Of a stretch of DNA of 58,695 nt, positions 17,915-28,014 are shown piece after piece. This stretch comes from Nitratireductor sp. (lineage in GTDB: Bacteria > Pseudomonadota > Alphaproteobacteria > Rhizobiales > Rhizobiaceae). The stretch's first letter is position 1; each line of letters starts with the position of its first letter. The position numbers and the translations under genes were made by a program. The notes under the pieces are model-generated. The model saw nothing but the letters and a program-made list of their open reading frames with translations, was not told where the DNA came from and made no database searches. Location of the stretch: contig JAFMHL010000026.1 in NCBI GenBank assembly GCA_017854535.1, positions 1 through 58,695 on the forward strand, read 5' to 3'.

Positions 17915-19212
17915 CCCAAGCTCCAATCGTCATTACCAATGCCCATCTGGTCGATCCGTCGCAAGATTATGATGGCCCTGCTTCGCTTCTGATCGAAAAC
18001 GGCAAGATCGCAGCAATCGAAAAATCTGGCAGTAAAATGAAAGCGCCGGAAGGTGCCGAGATCATTGATGCCGCTGGCAAGCATGTCTTTCCGGGCCTTG
18101 TTGATATGAGAGTTCATATCGGCGAGCCGGGCAGCGAATATCGCGAAACCATTGCTTCTGCCTCTGCTGCTGCTGCTGGTGGTGGCATTACCAGTTTCGT
18201 GATGATGCCTGACACCGATCCGGTTATCGATGAAGTTTCTCTAGTAGATTATGTGCGCCGTGCTGCGCGGGATAATTCTGATGTGCTCCTATATCCTTCG
18301 GCGGCAGTTACCAAAGGCTTTGCAGGCAAGGAACTGACAGAATTTGGATTGCTGAAAGAAGCTGGCGCTGTGATGCTTTCAGAAGGCAAACACTCTATTG
18401 CCAATACACTCACTTTACGGCGCGCCCTTACCTATGCCCGAGATTTTGACATTTTGATTTCCAAAGAAACCAGCGATCCATATCTGGCTGCAAATGGTGT
18501 GATGAATGAGGGGTTGAACGCAACCCATCTTGGTCTTTCAGGCATCCCGCGCGAAGCAGAAATCATTCCTCTGGAACGAGACTTACGAATTGCCGCACTT
18601 ACCCGCGGCAAATATCATGCGGCTAAAATATCGACATCGGATTCGGCTGAAGCCATCGCCCGATATAAAGAAAAAGGGGCCAATGTCTCTGCTGGCATAT
18701 CGATCAATCATTTATCCTTGAACGAAAATGATATTGGCCGATACCGGACGTTCTTCAGATTGTCTCCGCCGCTTCGCTCGGAAGAAGATCGAGAAGCCAT
18801 GATCGAAGCCCTGAACAATGGGACAATAGACATCATTGTTTCCTCCCATGATCCACAGGATGTGGACACCAAGCGCCATCCTTTTGCCGAAGCGGCTGAT
18901 GGCGCTATCGGACTTGAAACCATGTTGGCGGCGGCTTTGCGGCTTTATCATAACGAACAAGTTTCTTTGACCCGCTTGATTGATGCCATGTCTACCCGAC
19001 CCGCAAAACTGCTTGGGCTGGAAGCTGGTAGCCTCGCAAAGGGTTCAAAAGCGGATTTGTGTATTGTTGATGTAAATGCGCCTTGGGTTTGCGGTGAAAG
19101 CTCAATTCGCTCATTGTCAAAAAACACGCCATTTGAGGGCGCACGTTTTTCCGGCAAGGTCTTGCAAACTTTGGTGGGTGGGCGCAGTATCTTCACGGAT
19201 AACGCGCAATAA
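17911..19212 (+). CDS. pyrC: Dihydroorotase homologue, probably catalytically inactive PyrC'
   Basis: A 433-residue amidohydrolase homologue coupled to pyrB. It has the dihydroorotase frame ('[15 protein letters not shown]', '[15 protein letters not shown]', '[17 protein letters not shown]'), but key residues have changed: the metal motif D-x-H-x-H reads D-M-R-V-H (His67 to Arg), the following substrate-binding Arg is Gly71, and the catalytic Asp of TDHAPH is Ser312 in 'SSHDPQ'. The middle His region reads 'LISKETSDP'. Known precedents (the PyrC'/PyrX partners of pseudomonads) are inactive subunits required for aspartate carbamoyltransferase assembly, and the adjacent pyrB supports that role. 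A separate active PyrC should exist elsewhere in the genome. Confidence 0.88.
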   Translation: MTQAPIVITNAHLVDPSQDYDGPASLLIENGKIAAIEKSGSKMKAPEGAEIIDAAGKHVFPGLVDMRVHIGEPGSEYRETIASASAAAAGGGITSFVMMPDTDPVIDEVSLVDYVRRAARDNSDVLLYPSAAVTKGFAGKELTEFGLLKEAGAVMLSEGKHSIANTLTLRRALTYARDFDILISKETSDPYLAANGVMNEGLNATHLGLSGIPREAEIIPLERDLRIAALTRGKYHAAKISTSDSAEAIARYKEKGANVSAGISINHLSLNENDIGRYRTFFRLSPPLRSEEDREAMIEALNNGTIDIIVSSHDPQDVDTKRHPFAEAADGAIGLETMLAAALRLYHNEQVSLTRLIDAMSTRPAKLLGLEAGSLAKGSKADLCIVDVNAPWVCGESSIRSLSKNTPFEGARFSGKVLQTLVGGRSIFTDNAQ

Positions 19213-19247
19213 TCGTCTAAACATTGGTTTGATGCCGGAGTAGCCAA

Positions 19248-19856
19248 ATGGAAGCAAATATCGGGATAATTTCCACTTTATCCATTTCAGCTTTGCTGTT
19301 TGGTTATCTTCTTGGATCTATTCCATTTGGCTTGATTTTCGCTCGCATGGGTGGCCTTGGAGATATTCGTAAAATCGGCTCCGGCAATATTGGCGCAACT
19401 AATGTTTTGCGCTCCGGCCGCAAAGGCGTTGCTGCGGCTACCTTATTGGCAGATATGCTCAAAGGAGTAATCGCGGTTTGGGTTGCCTTGAGCTTCGGGC
19501 AGGAAGCAGGCCTTCTAGCTGGTCTTGGGGCCTTTCTTGGCCATTGTTTCCCTATCTGGCTCAAATTTAAAGGCGGCAAAGGTGTTGCTACTTATATTGG
19601 TGTTCTTGTTGTCTTGTCGTGGAAGGCAGCCGCCATATTCGCCGTTGTCTGGTTGTTGATTGCAGCAATCACCCGGTATTCATCGCTTGCGGCACTTGTT
19701 GCTTCGCTTGCAGTCGTAGCCGGATTATTTTGGCTGAATATGAACTTAGTCGGATATCTGTTTGTGCTGATGACAGTCCTAATTTGGATATTCCATCGGG
19801 CCAATATATCGCGCTTGCTTGCAGGCACTGAAGGCAAAATCGGGAGTAAAGGCTAA
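19248..19856 (+). CDS. plsY: Acyl-phosphate:glycerol-3-phosphate acyltransferase
   Basis: PlsY transfers an acyl chain from acyl phosphate to glycerol 3-phosphate, starting phospholipid synthesis in the inner membrane. The 202-residue sequence has five hydrophobic segments and the three family motifs: '[13 protein letters not shown]', '[17 protein letters not shown]', and '[18 protein letters not shown]'. The ATG has GGAG eight bases upstream. It follows the pyrC homologue by 35 bases and precedes dprA by 6, the usual rhizobial order. Confidence 0.96.
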   Translation: MEANIGIISTLSISALLFGYLLGSIPFGLIFARMGGLGDIRKIGSGNIGATNVLRSGRKGVAAATLLADMLKGVIAVWVALSFGQEAGLLAGLGAFLGHCFPIWLKFKGGKGVATYIGVLVVLSWKAAAIFAVVWLLIAAITRYSSLAALVASLAVVAGLFWLNMNLVGYLFVLMTVLIWIFHRANISRLLAGTEGKIGSKG

Positions 19857-19862
19857 CGCAGA

Positions 19863-21023
19863 ATGGTGGGACAAAAACAAAGCAACGGCGCGATCCCACT
19901 AAGCGACGAGCAAAAACTAAACTGGCTTCGGCTGATCCGCAGCGACAATGTCGGCCCTGCAACTTTCTGCGATTTGATCAATCATTTCCGTTCGGCCTCG
20001 GCCGCGCTTGAGGCTTTGCCTGACCTAATTAGCAAAGGCGGCGTTGCTGGAAAAATCCGCATCGCCTCCCGTGAACAAGCTGAACAGGAAATGGAGGCCG
20101 CCCAACGCAATGATGCCAAGTTCATTGGAATGGGTGAGCCTGACTATCCGCCAGCTTTGAGAAATGTCGATTATCCACCGCCCTTGTTGTGCGTAAAGGG
20201 CAATTCAGGCCTATTGAACAGCAATGCCATAGCCATTGTTGGCTCACGCAATGCGTCGATCAATGGCATGCGGCTTGCCGCACGATTCGCATCGGAATTG
20301 GGTCAGGCAGACTATGCGATTATTTCCGGCCTTGCGCGCGGGATCGATGCCAGTGCACACAAACATAGCCTATCATCAGGGACGATTGCGGTTTTTGCAG
20401 GTGGTGTTGACCACATCTTTCCCGATGAGAATACCGAATTGGCATTGGACATTTTGGAACATGGCGGCGCTATCATGAGTGCGATGCCCATGGGCTGGAA
20501 GCCGCGATCAAAAGACTTTCCGCGACGCAACAGATTGGTTGCTGGAATAGCGTCTGCGCTATTGGTGGTGGAAGCCGCTAAACGATCAGGCTCTTTAATC
20601 TCAGCGCGATTGGCCAACGAAGCTGGTCGGACGGTTTACGCCCTGCCCGGCTCTCCTTTGGATCCGCGTTGTGAAGGAACCAATTGGCTTATCAAACAGG
20701 GGGCGACCCTTGTTACAGAACCCGATGACATCATCCATGATCAAGCCCAAAGCCGATCACCTGATCAAAAAGGGTTTTGGGGCGAACATGATGAAAACGA
20801 AAGCTATGAGGAAAACAGCAAGGGTGCTTCAACGGTGATTGATCTTGAAGACAACCAAAGGCGTAAGATCATCGCAGCGCTAGGGCCAAGCCCTGTCGAG
20901 ATTGACGACATCATTCGTTTTTCACAAGCAAGCCCCGGGCAAGTGCAACTAGTGCTGATCGAGCTCGGCCTTGCAGGCAGACTTGAACGGCATGGCGGCA
21001 ACCGCGTCAGTTTGATAAAATAA
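19863..21023 (+). CDS. dprA: DNA processing protein DprA
   Basis: DprA binds incoming single-stranded DNA and loads RecA during natural transformation; it is also widespread in species not known to transform. The 386 residues contain an N-terminal helical region ('LNWLRLIRSDNVGPATFCDLI'), the Rossmann-like core with 'IVGSRNASINGMRLAARFASEL' and 'ISGLARGIDASAHKHSL', 'FPRRNRLVAGIASALLVVEA', and a C-terminal winged-helix-like region ('PVEIDDIIRFSQASPGQVQLVLIELGLAG'). It is the last gene of the plus-strand run before an opposite-strand gene interrupts. Confidence 0.95.
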   Translation: MVGQKQSNGAIPLSDEQKLNWLRLIRSDNVGPATFCDLINHFRSASAALEALPDLISKGGVAGKIRIASREQAEQEMEAAQRNDAKFIGMGEPDYPPALRNVDYPPPLLCVKGNSGLLNSNAIAIVGSRNASINGMRLAARFASELGQADYAIISGLARGIDASAHKHSLSSGTIAVFAGGVDHIFPDENTELALDILEHGGAIMSAMPMGWKPRSKDFPRRNRLVAGIASALLVVEAAKRSGSLISARLANEAGRTVYALPGSPLDPRCEGTNWLIKQGATLVTEPDDIIHDQAQSRSPDQKGFWGEHDENESYEENSKGASTVIDLEDNQRRKIIAALGPSPVEIDDIIRFSQASPGQVQLVLIELGLAGRLERHGGNRVSLIK

Positions 21024-21089
21024 CAAAAGCATTCGACCACAGAGCATAGTCATACGGCTGGTTTGCGAATAACGACTTGTCGGCAGTTA

Positions 21090-21467
21090 TCACAAACTGG
21101 AAATGCCTTTGTCTTTGCTCCCCAAATCCATTCGAAAATGGCCGACGTTTAGCGCCGTATCGGCTTCAAGCAGTGCCATTTCAAGCAAATATGCCACCAT
21201 TGGCTCATCAAGCGTTATACTCAACTTCCGAAGCTCACCCAACATTTGGTGTATATAGGTCAGTTTTTCCATCTTGAGGCTGTCGTTAGCCAAAGGCGAA
21301 GTGGCACAAGGCATTTCAGTTGTTGTCTTGCCAGAATTTGGGTTCAGCTTTGTTGCAGGATCATCATCAACGAAAATGTCTTGTCCCTCATATCTTTGCT
21401 CCTTAGATGGACGTAATTTAGCATCGAAATTTTCAATATCGTTCCTGGTTTTCGGCTTAGCGCTCAT
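21090..21467 (-). CDS. Conserved hypothetical protein inserted between dprA and topA
   Basis: Function unknown. The ATG at 21467 has AAAGGAG correctly spaced, giving 125 residues; six more codons upstream are open. The N-terminal half is polar and probably disordered. The C-terminal half, 'LTYIHQMLGELRKLSITLDEPMVAYLLEMALLEAD', is a predicted helical hairpin that resembles small rhizobial proteins I have seen with 'YIEQMLGELR...YLIEMA'. It lies on the opposite strand within the otherwise plus-strand dprA-topA block, which is contiguous in many relatives. Its own promoter must lie in the 248 bases before topA. Confidence 0.65.
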   Translation of the reverse strand: MSAKPKTRNDIENFDAKLRPSKEQRYEGQDIFVDDDPATKLNPNSGKTTTEMPCATSPLANDSLKMEKLTYIHQMLGELRKLSITLDEPMVAYLLEMALLEADTALNVGHFRMDLGSKDKGISSL

Positions 21468-21733
21468 TTTAGCTCCTTTTGCCAAAGCACACCTGCCGCC
21501 CTTTACCTATTCCCAACGGGTCGCTAAAACACGTTCGGGAACATACTGCTCCTGCTTACTCAACTATCATATAGTGCAAAGAAGTTAATATGCAACTTAA
21601 ATTTGTATTATTGAGTTTTTAGTCCTTAAGTGGTGAAACACACTTGACGTATGGATATTCCATCGCCAATTCAAACCTTTATAGAAGCAACGATCGATCG
21701 TTTTGCATTTAACACCAATTTTCAGGGAACCTT

Positions 21734-24361
21734 ATGGTCCATAGTTTAGTCATCGTTGAGTCACCTGCCAAAGCGAAAACCATCAATAAATATCTTGGCA
21801 AGGATTTTACTGTTCTTGCCTCTTATGGCCATGTGCGTGATTTGCCTCCGAAGGATGGCTCCGTATTGCCGGATGAAGATTTTGCGATGTCCTGGGCCGT
21901 TGATGCGAAGTCAAAAACGCGTTTGAGCGATATATCAAAAGCCATCAAGAACTCTGACAAACTGATTCTCGCAACCGACCCTGACCGTGAGGGGGAAGCG
22001 ATTTCATGGCATGTACTTCAAATTCTCACTGAAAAGAAACTGCTAAAGGACAAGCCAGTTGAACGTGTCGTATTCAATGCGATCACTAAGAAATCAGTCT
22101 TGGATGCCATGGAACATCCACGTGCAATAGATGGCGATCTTGTTGATGCGTATTTGGCGAGACGGGCATTGGACTATCTAGTCGGCTTTTCTTTATCACC
22201 CGTTCTATGGCGGAAACTGCCCGGCGCCCGTTCTGCTGGACGCGTGCAATCCGTAGCGCTTCGTTTGATTTGTGAGCGCGAAACCGAGATCGAAGCCTTT
22301 AAGCCGCAAGAATACTGGTCCATTACGGCTGAATTGAAAAACACGGGTGGTCAGGTTTTTGAAGCGCGAATTGCCGAGTTCAAAGGTGGAAAGCTTCAGC
22401 GTCTGGATATCAAGAACGAACAGGACGCGACAGCAATTAAGCAAATGCTTGAAGCATCCACGTTAAATGTTACCCGTGTTGAATCTAAGCCGACCAAACG
22501 CAATCCATCTGCGCCCTTTACGACTTCTACGCTTCAACAAGATGCCAGCCGCCAGCTTGGCTTTTCTGCCAGCCGCATTATGCAAATCGCCCAGCGGCTT
22601 TATGAAGGTATTGATATTGGCGGGGAAACTGTCGGCTTGATCACCTATATGCGTACAGACGGCGTGCAAATTGCTCCCGAAGCTATTCCGTCAGTTCGTG
22701 CGCAGATCGAAAGTGATTTCGGCAATAAGTATGTACCTGAAAAACCACGCATCTATACGTCAAAAGCCAAGAATGCCCAAGAGGCACACGAGGCGATCCG
22801 CCCTACTGAGATTGATCGTACTCCTGCCAAAATGGCGAAGTTTCTCGATGATGAGCAACGCAAACTTTATGACCTCATTTGGAAGCGTACAATATCCAGC
22901 CAAATGGAATCGGCTGAAATTGAACGCACCAGTGTAGACATTACAGCAACGCATAATGGCGAAGAGGCTATATTGCGGGCTAATGGTTCTGTCATTCGAT
23001 TTGACGGTTTCCTTGCCGCTTATATGAGCGAAAATGATGATGACGAGGCAGACGCAAAACTGCTGCCTGCCCTTAGTCAGGGTGAAAAAGTTGGATCTGA
23101 AAAGATCGAGTCTAAGCAACATTTCACAGAGCCTCCTCCACGCTATTCGGAAGCCTCGCTTATCAAGAAGATGGAAGAATTGGGCATTGGTCGCCCGTCG
23201 ACTTATGCTTCTGTTTTGGCGACCTTGCAAAACCGCGACTATGTCATTTTGGAAAAACGGCGTTTTACCCCTGATTCAAAAGGCCGTGTGGTTACCAGTT
23301 TCCTCGAGAGCTTTTTCAAACGGTATGTGGAATATGATTTTACGGCTGATCTTGAAGAACGTCTCGATAAGATCTCCGCTGGAGAATTGAAGTGGAAAGA
23401 TTTACTTCGCGATTTCTGGAAACAGTTTTCAGGCAGCATTGACGAGATCAAAGACCTTAGGGTTTCTGAAGTTCTTGATATGTTGAATGTGGAACTTGCT
23501 CCCCTTGCCTTTCCACCGCGCGAAGATGGCTCGCATCCGCGCTCATGCCCAAAATGTGACAATGGCGAATTGTCCCTCAAAGTTGGCCGTTATGGTGCAT
23601 TTGTAGGATGTTCAAATTATCCAGAATGTAATTTCACACGTCAGCTTGGTGCTGCTGAAGGCGACGATGCAGCCAATGATGGCCCTAAGGTTCTGGGAAA
23701 TGATCCGGAAACGGAAGAAGAGATCACGCTCCGAACTGGACGATTCGGGCCATATGTTCAACGCGGTGAAGGCAAAGAAGCTAAGCGCGGCAGCATTCCA
23801 AAAGGATGGAACCCGAGCGAGATTGATTTCGAACGTGCGATGCAATTACTATCGCTTCCTCGCGATGTCGGCCTGCATCCAGAATCAGGCAAAATGATTA
23901 CCGCAGGCAATGGCCGCTATGGTCCTTTCGTTCTGCATGAAGGAGTGTATGGCAGCCTTGACAGTCCCGATGAAGTTTTCACGGTAGGTATCAACCGGGC
24001 GGTCGATTTGATCGCTGAAAAGATAGCCAAAGGCGGCGCGAGACGCGGCGCGGCAGCGGCTCTCAAAGAACTTGGCGAGCACCCAACCCATGGGGGTATG
24101 GTGGCTGTAAAAAGTGGCCGCTACGGCCCATACGTCAATCATGGCAAAGTGAATGCGACATTGCCAAAGGACAAAGACCCGTTGGAAGTCACCATGGAAG
24201 AAGCCGTCGCAATGATCGAGGCCAAGGGTGGTTCTAAACCTGCAGGTAAAAAGGCTGCAGCGAAAAAGACCCCCGCCAAGAAAAAGGCGGCTCCAAAGAA
24301 AACAGCAGCCAAGAAGAAAGCGGCTCCTAAAAAAGCAACGGCTACAGAGAAAGAGGCTTAG
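21734..24361 (+). CDS. topA: DNA topoisomerase I
   Basis: Type IA topoisomerase that relaxes negative supercoils. The TOPRIM domain is N-terminal ('VESPAKAKTINKYLG', 'TDPDREGEAISWHV'), the active-site tyrosine is Y305 in 'GLITYMRTDG', and the sequence 'EAHEAIRPT' follows. A four-cysteine zinc ribbon lies near residue 600-640 ('CPKCDNGELSLKVGRYGAFVGCSNYPEC'), followed by more ribbon-like repeats 'GRYGPFV' and 'GRYGPYV'. The last 45 or so residues are lysine/alanine-rich ('KKAAAKKTPAKKKAAPKK'), a DNA-binding tail of the type seen in many actinobacterial and alphaproteobacterial enzymes. At 875 residues it is full length. The next gene starts three bases after its stop. Confidence 0.97.
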   Translation: MVHSLVIVESPAKAKTINKYLGKDFTVLASYGHVRDLPPKDGSVLPDEDFAMSWAVDAKSKTRLSDISKAIKNSDKLILATDPDREGEAISWHVLQILTEKKLLKDKPVERVVFNAITKKSVLDAMEHPRAIDGDLVDAYLARRALDYLVGFSLSPVLWRKLPGARSAGRVQSVALRLICERETEIEAFKPQEYWSITAELKNTGGQVFEARIAEFKGGKLQRLDIKNEQDATAIKQMLEASTLNVTRVESKPTKRNPSAPFTTSTLQQDASRQLGFSASRIMQIAQRLYEGIDIGGETVGLITYMRTDGVQIAPEAIPSVRAQIESDFGNKYVPEKPRIYTSKAKNAQEAHEAIRPTEIDRTPAKMAKFLDDEQRKLYDLIWKRTISSQMESAEIERTSVDITATHNGEEAILRANGSVIRFDGFLAAYMSENDDDEADAKLLPALSQGEKVGSEKIESKQHFTEPPPRYSEASLIKKMEELGIGRPSTYASVLATLQNRDYVILEKRRFTPDSKGRVVTSFLESFFKRYVEYDFTADLEERLDKISAGELKWKDLLRDFWKQFSGSIDEIKDLRVSEVLDMLNVELAPLAFPPREDGSHPRSCPKCDNGELSLKVGRYGAFVGCSNYPECNFTRQLGAAEGDDAANDGPKVLGNDPETEEEITLRTGRFGPYVQRGEGKEAKRGSIPKGWNPSEIDFERAMQLLSLPRDVGLHPESGKMITAGNGRYGPFVLHEGVYGSLDSPDEVFTVGINRAVDLIAEKIAKGGARRGAAAALKELGEHPTHGGMVAVKSGRYGPYVNHGKVNATLPKDKDPLEVTMEEAVAMIEAKGGSKPAGKKAAAKKTPAKKKAAPKKTAAKKKAAPKKATATEKEA

Positions 24362-24364
24362 ACC

Positions 24365-26686
24365 TTGGCAGAGCGCAGCGCGAAGCAGGACAGACTGAAA
24401 GCTGGAAAGCGCGCTGCCCGAGGGCTGCCAAGTCGCAAGGAAATTGTCGCCTATATCGCTGACAATCCAGATATGGCTGGCAAGAAAGAAATCAGCCGCG
24501 CTTTTAATTTAAAAGGCTCTGCAAAAATCGACCTCAAAGCGATGCTCAAGGAAATGGCCGAGGACGGGCTGATAGAGAAACGTGGCAAACGCTTGCAAAA
24601 AGCTGGAGCTTTGCCGCGTGTCACGGTTCTCGATATTGTTGCGCGCGACCGCGATGGCGGCATGCTTGCCCGCCCTGCAGATTATCGCGAAAGCGAAGGC
24701 AGCAAACCGCCGGTTATTCTTATTCGCAACCCCAAAAAAGGCGATGTGGTCCCTGGTATAGGATCCAAAGTATTAGCCCGTTTGGAGCCTCAGGATGGGG
24801 CTGGGATTAATTACATAGCCCGGGTTATTAAATTGCTGGAGCGTCAGCAAACAGCAGAGCTAGGCATATTGCGCATCGGCAAAGATGAGGCGCGTCTTAT
24901 TCCGATTACCAAAAAACAAGATGAGCGAATTATTCCGCTTGACCAGTTGAATGATGCAAAAGACGGTGACCTTGTCGAGATTGAACCGCTTCGCAGTGCA
25001 GGTCGCACTGAGAAATACGGATTGAAAAAAGGCAAGGTTCGCCAAGTGGTCGGCTCTGCCATCACAGAACAAGCTGCATCGATGATTGCCATCCATGCCA
25101 ATGAAATCCCGCATATCTTTCCTGATGCTGTTTTGGATGAAGCGAAGAATGCTAAAGCCATATCCCTTTCAGGCAAAGGCGGTGTTGCCTCAACCCATGA
25201 AGACTGGCGCGATATTCCGCTTATCACCATCGATCCGGCTGATGCAAAAGACCATGATGATGCCATTCACGGTATGGCCGATCCTGATCATGCGGGTGGT
25301 TATATAGCGACTGTGGCAATTGCCGATGTCAGCTTTTATGTGCGACCTGGTTCTCCCATGGACCGAGAAGCACTGTTGCGCGGTAATTCGGTTTATTTCC
25401 CGGATCGGGTTGTTCCCATGCTGCCAGAGCGTATTTCAAACGATCTTTGTTCTCTTCGTGAAAACGAAGACCGCCCTGCTCTAGCCGTCAAAATGTGGTT
25501 TGACGAGAATGGCAAAAAGACCCGCCATTCGTTTCACCGCATTTTGATGCGTAGCCATGTGAAGCTTGCTTACACCGAAGCACAAGCAGCGATGGATGGC
25601 TCTCCCATAGAAAAGACCAAGCCGTTTCTTGAAAACGTCTTGAAGCCATTATGGGAAACCTATGCGTGTTTGAAACGCGGACGGGATGCGCGTGGTCCGC
25701 TAGATTTGGATTTGCCGGAACGTAAAATTCTTCTGAAAGAAGACGGAACTGTTGATCGTGTCATTATTCCTGATCGGCTGGATGCTCATAAACTTGTCGA
25801 AGAGTTTATGATCCAAGCCAATGTGGCCGCTGCTGAATCACTTGAGAACAAACGTCAACCACTGATCTTTAGAACCCATGACAGTCCGTCTTTGGACAAG
25901 CTGGAAACACTGGGTGATTTTCTGAAAAGCCTTAACATGACCTTGGTTCGCTCGGGTAATCTTCGCGCGCATCATTTCAACGGTATTTTGAAGGCGGTTA
26001 AAGACAAAGAGAACGAAGAACTAGTCAATCAAGTTGTCTTGCGCTCCCAGAGTCAGGCGGAATATTCACCAGAAAATATCGGCCATTTCGGACTGAATCT
26101 TAGACGCTATGCACACTTCACTTCGCCTATTCGCCGCTACGCGGATCTCATTGTTCACCGTGCGCTGGTTGGCGCTTTGGGACTTGGCCCGGGCGGGATA
26201 ACGCCTGAAGAAGAAAAGCAGCTGGATGTGATTGCGGCTGATATTTCGATCACCGAGCGCCGCGCTATGCAGGCTGAGCGTGACACCAAAGACCGTTTAA
26301 TCGCGGGGTTCTTATCTGAGAGAATTGGTGACCGGTTTAATGGACGAATCAACGGCGTTACAAAATCAGGCCTGTTTGTCACACTGCACGATACAGGCGC
26401 GGACGGGTTTATTCCGATTTCCAAGATCAGCAGCGAATATTATCATTATGATGCTGCGACGCATTCGCTCATTGGAGAGAAGTCAAATCTAGCCTATCAA
26501 ATTGGTATGGAAGTGGAAGTTCAACTGGTCGAAGCTGCTCCTGTCGCTGGAGCCCTGCGGTTTGACATGATCAGCGAAGGCAAAGAAGTTGAAGGCCTTC
26601 CGCGCTCCAGAAGGACTAATAAAAAACCGTTTCAAAAGCGTGGCCATTCGAACAAAGGACAATTTACGTCCAGACGGCGCAAATAG
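24365..26686 (+). CDS. rnr: Ribonuclease R
   Basis: Processive 3'-to-5' exoribonuclease that degrades structured RNA. The 773 residues comprise an N-terminal helix-turn-helix-like domain (about 20-80, 'GLPSRKEIVAYIADN'), cold-shock domains, and the RNB catalytic domain with the acidic motif 'TIDPADAKDHDDAIH' near residues 289-303. 'YAHFTSPIRRYADLIVHR' follows, then an S1 domain from about 660 ('FNGRINGVTKSGLFVTLHDTGADGFIPISKI') and a basic tail. The start is TTG, three bases after the topA stop; no in-frame ATG lies near it, so the TTG is needed to keep the N-terminal domain. Confidence 0.95.
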   Translation: MAERSAKQDRLKAGKRAARGLPSRKEIVAYIADNPDMAGKKEISRAFNLKGSAKIDLKAMLKEMAEDGLIEKRGKRLQKAGALPRVTVLDIVARDRDGGMLARPADYRESEGSKPPVILIRNPKKGDVVPGIGSKVLARLEPQDGAGINYIARVIKLLERQQTAELGILRIGKDEARLIPITKKQDERIIPLDQLNDAKDGDLVEIEPLRSAGRTEKYGLKKGKVRQVVGSAITEQAASMIAIHANEIPHIFPDAVLDEAKNAKAISLSGKGGVASTHEDWRDIPLITIDPADAKDHDDAIHGMADPDHAGGYIATVAIADVSFYVRPGSPMDREALLRGNSVYFPDRVVPMLPERISNDLCSLRENEDRPALAVKMWFDENGKKTRHSFHRILMRSHVKLAYTEAQAAMDGSPIEKTKPFLENVLKPLWETYACLKRGRDARGPLDLDLPERKILLKEDGTVDRVIIPDRLDAHKLVEEFMIQANVAAAESLENKRQPLIFRTHDSPSLDKLETLGDFLKSLNMTLVRSGNLRAHHFNGILKAVKDKENEELVNQVVLRSQSQAEYSPENIGHFGLNLRRYAHFTSPIRRYADLIVHRALVGALGLGPGGITPEEEKQLDVIAADISITERRAMQAERDTKDRLIAGFLSERIGDRFNGRINGVTKSGLFVTLHDTGADGFIPISKISSEYYHYDAATHSLIGEKSNLAYQIGMEVEVQLVEAAPVAGALRFDMISEGKEVEGLPRSRRTNKKPFQKRGHSNKGQFTSRRRK

Positions 26687-26704
26687 TTAAAAGAAGAAAC
26701 AAAG

Positions 26705-27121
26705 ATGCAAAAAGAACACGATATGCAAATATTTGGATCTGATGCGCCAGAAAAAGAGCGCTCCTTCATGCAAGCAGCCATGCGTGGCTTTGCCTGCAAA
26801 TGCCCATCCTGCGGCGAAGGAAAAGTCTTTGATGGTTTTCTTTCTGTAACACCAATTTGCGAAGCTTGCAGCGAAGATCTTTCTCATCAACGGGCAGACG
26901 ATTTACCTGCTTATCTCAATATTTTTGTAGTTGGTCATGTGGTTATAGGGGCCATGATGGTGCTGATGACCTGGGATTTAATGGGCATGTGGGCAACCAT
27001 GGCAGTTACCATATTTTTGTGTGTTGCAGCTTCCATCGTATTGATGCATCCGCTCAAAGGCATGGTGGTTGGCACCCAGTGGGCTCTTAGAATGCATGGC
27101 TTTGGCGGAAACCATGACTGA
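26705..27121 (+). CDS. DUF983 family membrane protein with zinc motif
   Basis: A 138-residue protein of unknown function. The N-terminal cytoplasmic part contains four cysteines ('CKCPSCGEG' and 'ICEACSED'), a probable zinc ribbon, followed by two membrane segments around residues 78-98 and 100-122. This arrangement is DUF983. It follows rnr by 18 bases and its end overlaps the NUDIX start by eight bases, as is usual in rhizobia. A second ATG at codon 7 is a possible alternative start. Confidence 0.9.
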   Translation: MQKEHDMQIFGSDAPEKERSFMQAAMRGFACKCPSCGEGKVFDGFLSVTPICEACSEDLSHQRADDLPAYLNIFVVGHVVIGAMMVLMTWDLMGMWATMAVTIFLCVAASIVLMHPLKGMVVGTQWALRMHGFGGNHD

Positions 27122-27920
27122 ACCAAAGGGGTCGGACGCGTCTTCGGACACTCTCAAGAGTGAGATTGACCGCATTGACGAGATGATAAATTCTGGCCCC
27201 ATGAAGCGCATTCGCCAACAGGCGCGCAGCACGGGTGACAATGTTCGTCCCAAAAATGCATCTTCGATAATTCTCATCAAGGGCGAGCCCGGTAACGAGA
27301 AAATCGTTATGGGCAAACGCAATATGGCGTTGAAATTCATGCCAGGAGCCTTGGTTTTTCCAGGTGGGCGTGTTGATCGCGGCGACGGTGGCATCAAAGC
27401 CATCGACAAATTGCACCCGGCCACCCAAGAGAAGCTGCTTACACATATCAGAGGCACTGCCACTGAGCGCCGCGCACATGCATTAGGCGTTGCTGCCATC
27501 CGTGAATTGGCAGAGGAGACGGGCCTTCTGATTGGGGGACAATCACCAGTCTTGCCTCGCCATAGCGACTGGCAAATGTTTTTGGAAAAAGGCATGGCAC
27601 CTTCTGTTGGCGCTTTGCGATTGCTCGCACGCGCGGTAACGCCTCCCGGCGTTCACAGGCGCTTTGATACTTGGTTTTTCGCAATGCGCCTTGCTAACGA
27701 TCACCATGTGCCTGATGAAGGCTTTGTATCTTCTGGCGAATTGGAAAATCTGCAATGGATCAGACCACAAGATGCCATTCAGCATGACACGCGTGAGATT
27801 ACCCGTGTGATCTTGGTGGAATTGATGAACCGCTTGCAAAATGACCCTCACCTGTCAGCGACCACACCTGCGCCGTCTTATGAGACCAGAGGTGACAGGT
27901 TTTTCCGCAAATTGATGTGA
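27114..27920 (+). CDS. NUDIX hydrolase
   Basis: A 268-residue NUDIX-superfamily protein that would hydrolyse a nucleoside-diphosphate-linked substrate. The NUDIX box appears as 'LGVAAIRELAEETGLLIGG' (R130-E131, E134-E135), preceded by a longer-than-usual insertion after 'ALVFPGGRVDRGD', typical of the CoA/RppH-unrelated long NUDIX group. The ATG at 27114 overlaps the DUF983 stop; a GTG-type frame extension to 27069 is less likely. Substrate unknown. Confidence 0.9.
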   Translation: MTEPKGSDASSDTLKSEIDRIDEMINSGPMKRIRQQARSTGDNVRPKNASSIILIKGEPGNEKIVMGKRNMALKFMPGALVFPGGRVDRGDGGIKAIDKLHPATQEKLLTHIRGTATERRAHALGVAAIRELAEETGLLIGGQSPVLPRHSDWQMFLEKGMAPSVGALRLLARAVTPPGVHRRFDTWFFAMRLANDHHVPDEGFVSSGELENLQWIRPQDAIQHDTREITRVILVELMNRLQNDPHLSATTPAPSYETRGDRFFRKLM

Positions 27921-28014
27921 TCGGGGAATTAGCCGTTTAATTCCATTGCTTTGGATTGCAGTGCCATAACTTCCCGCCTACTGTCGCCATCACGATTTAA
28001 AATGATCAGGTTTC

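Noticed and set aside
17911-19212. Possible pseudogene status of the dihydroorotase homologue
   Set aside because: The frame is intact over 433 residues and coupled to pyrB; substitutions are confined to catalytic positions, which fits a retained non-catalytic subunit.
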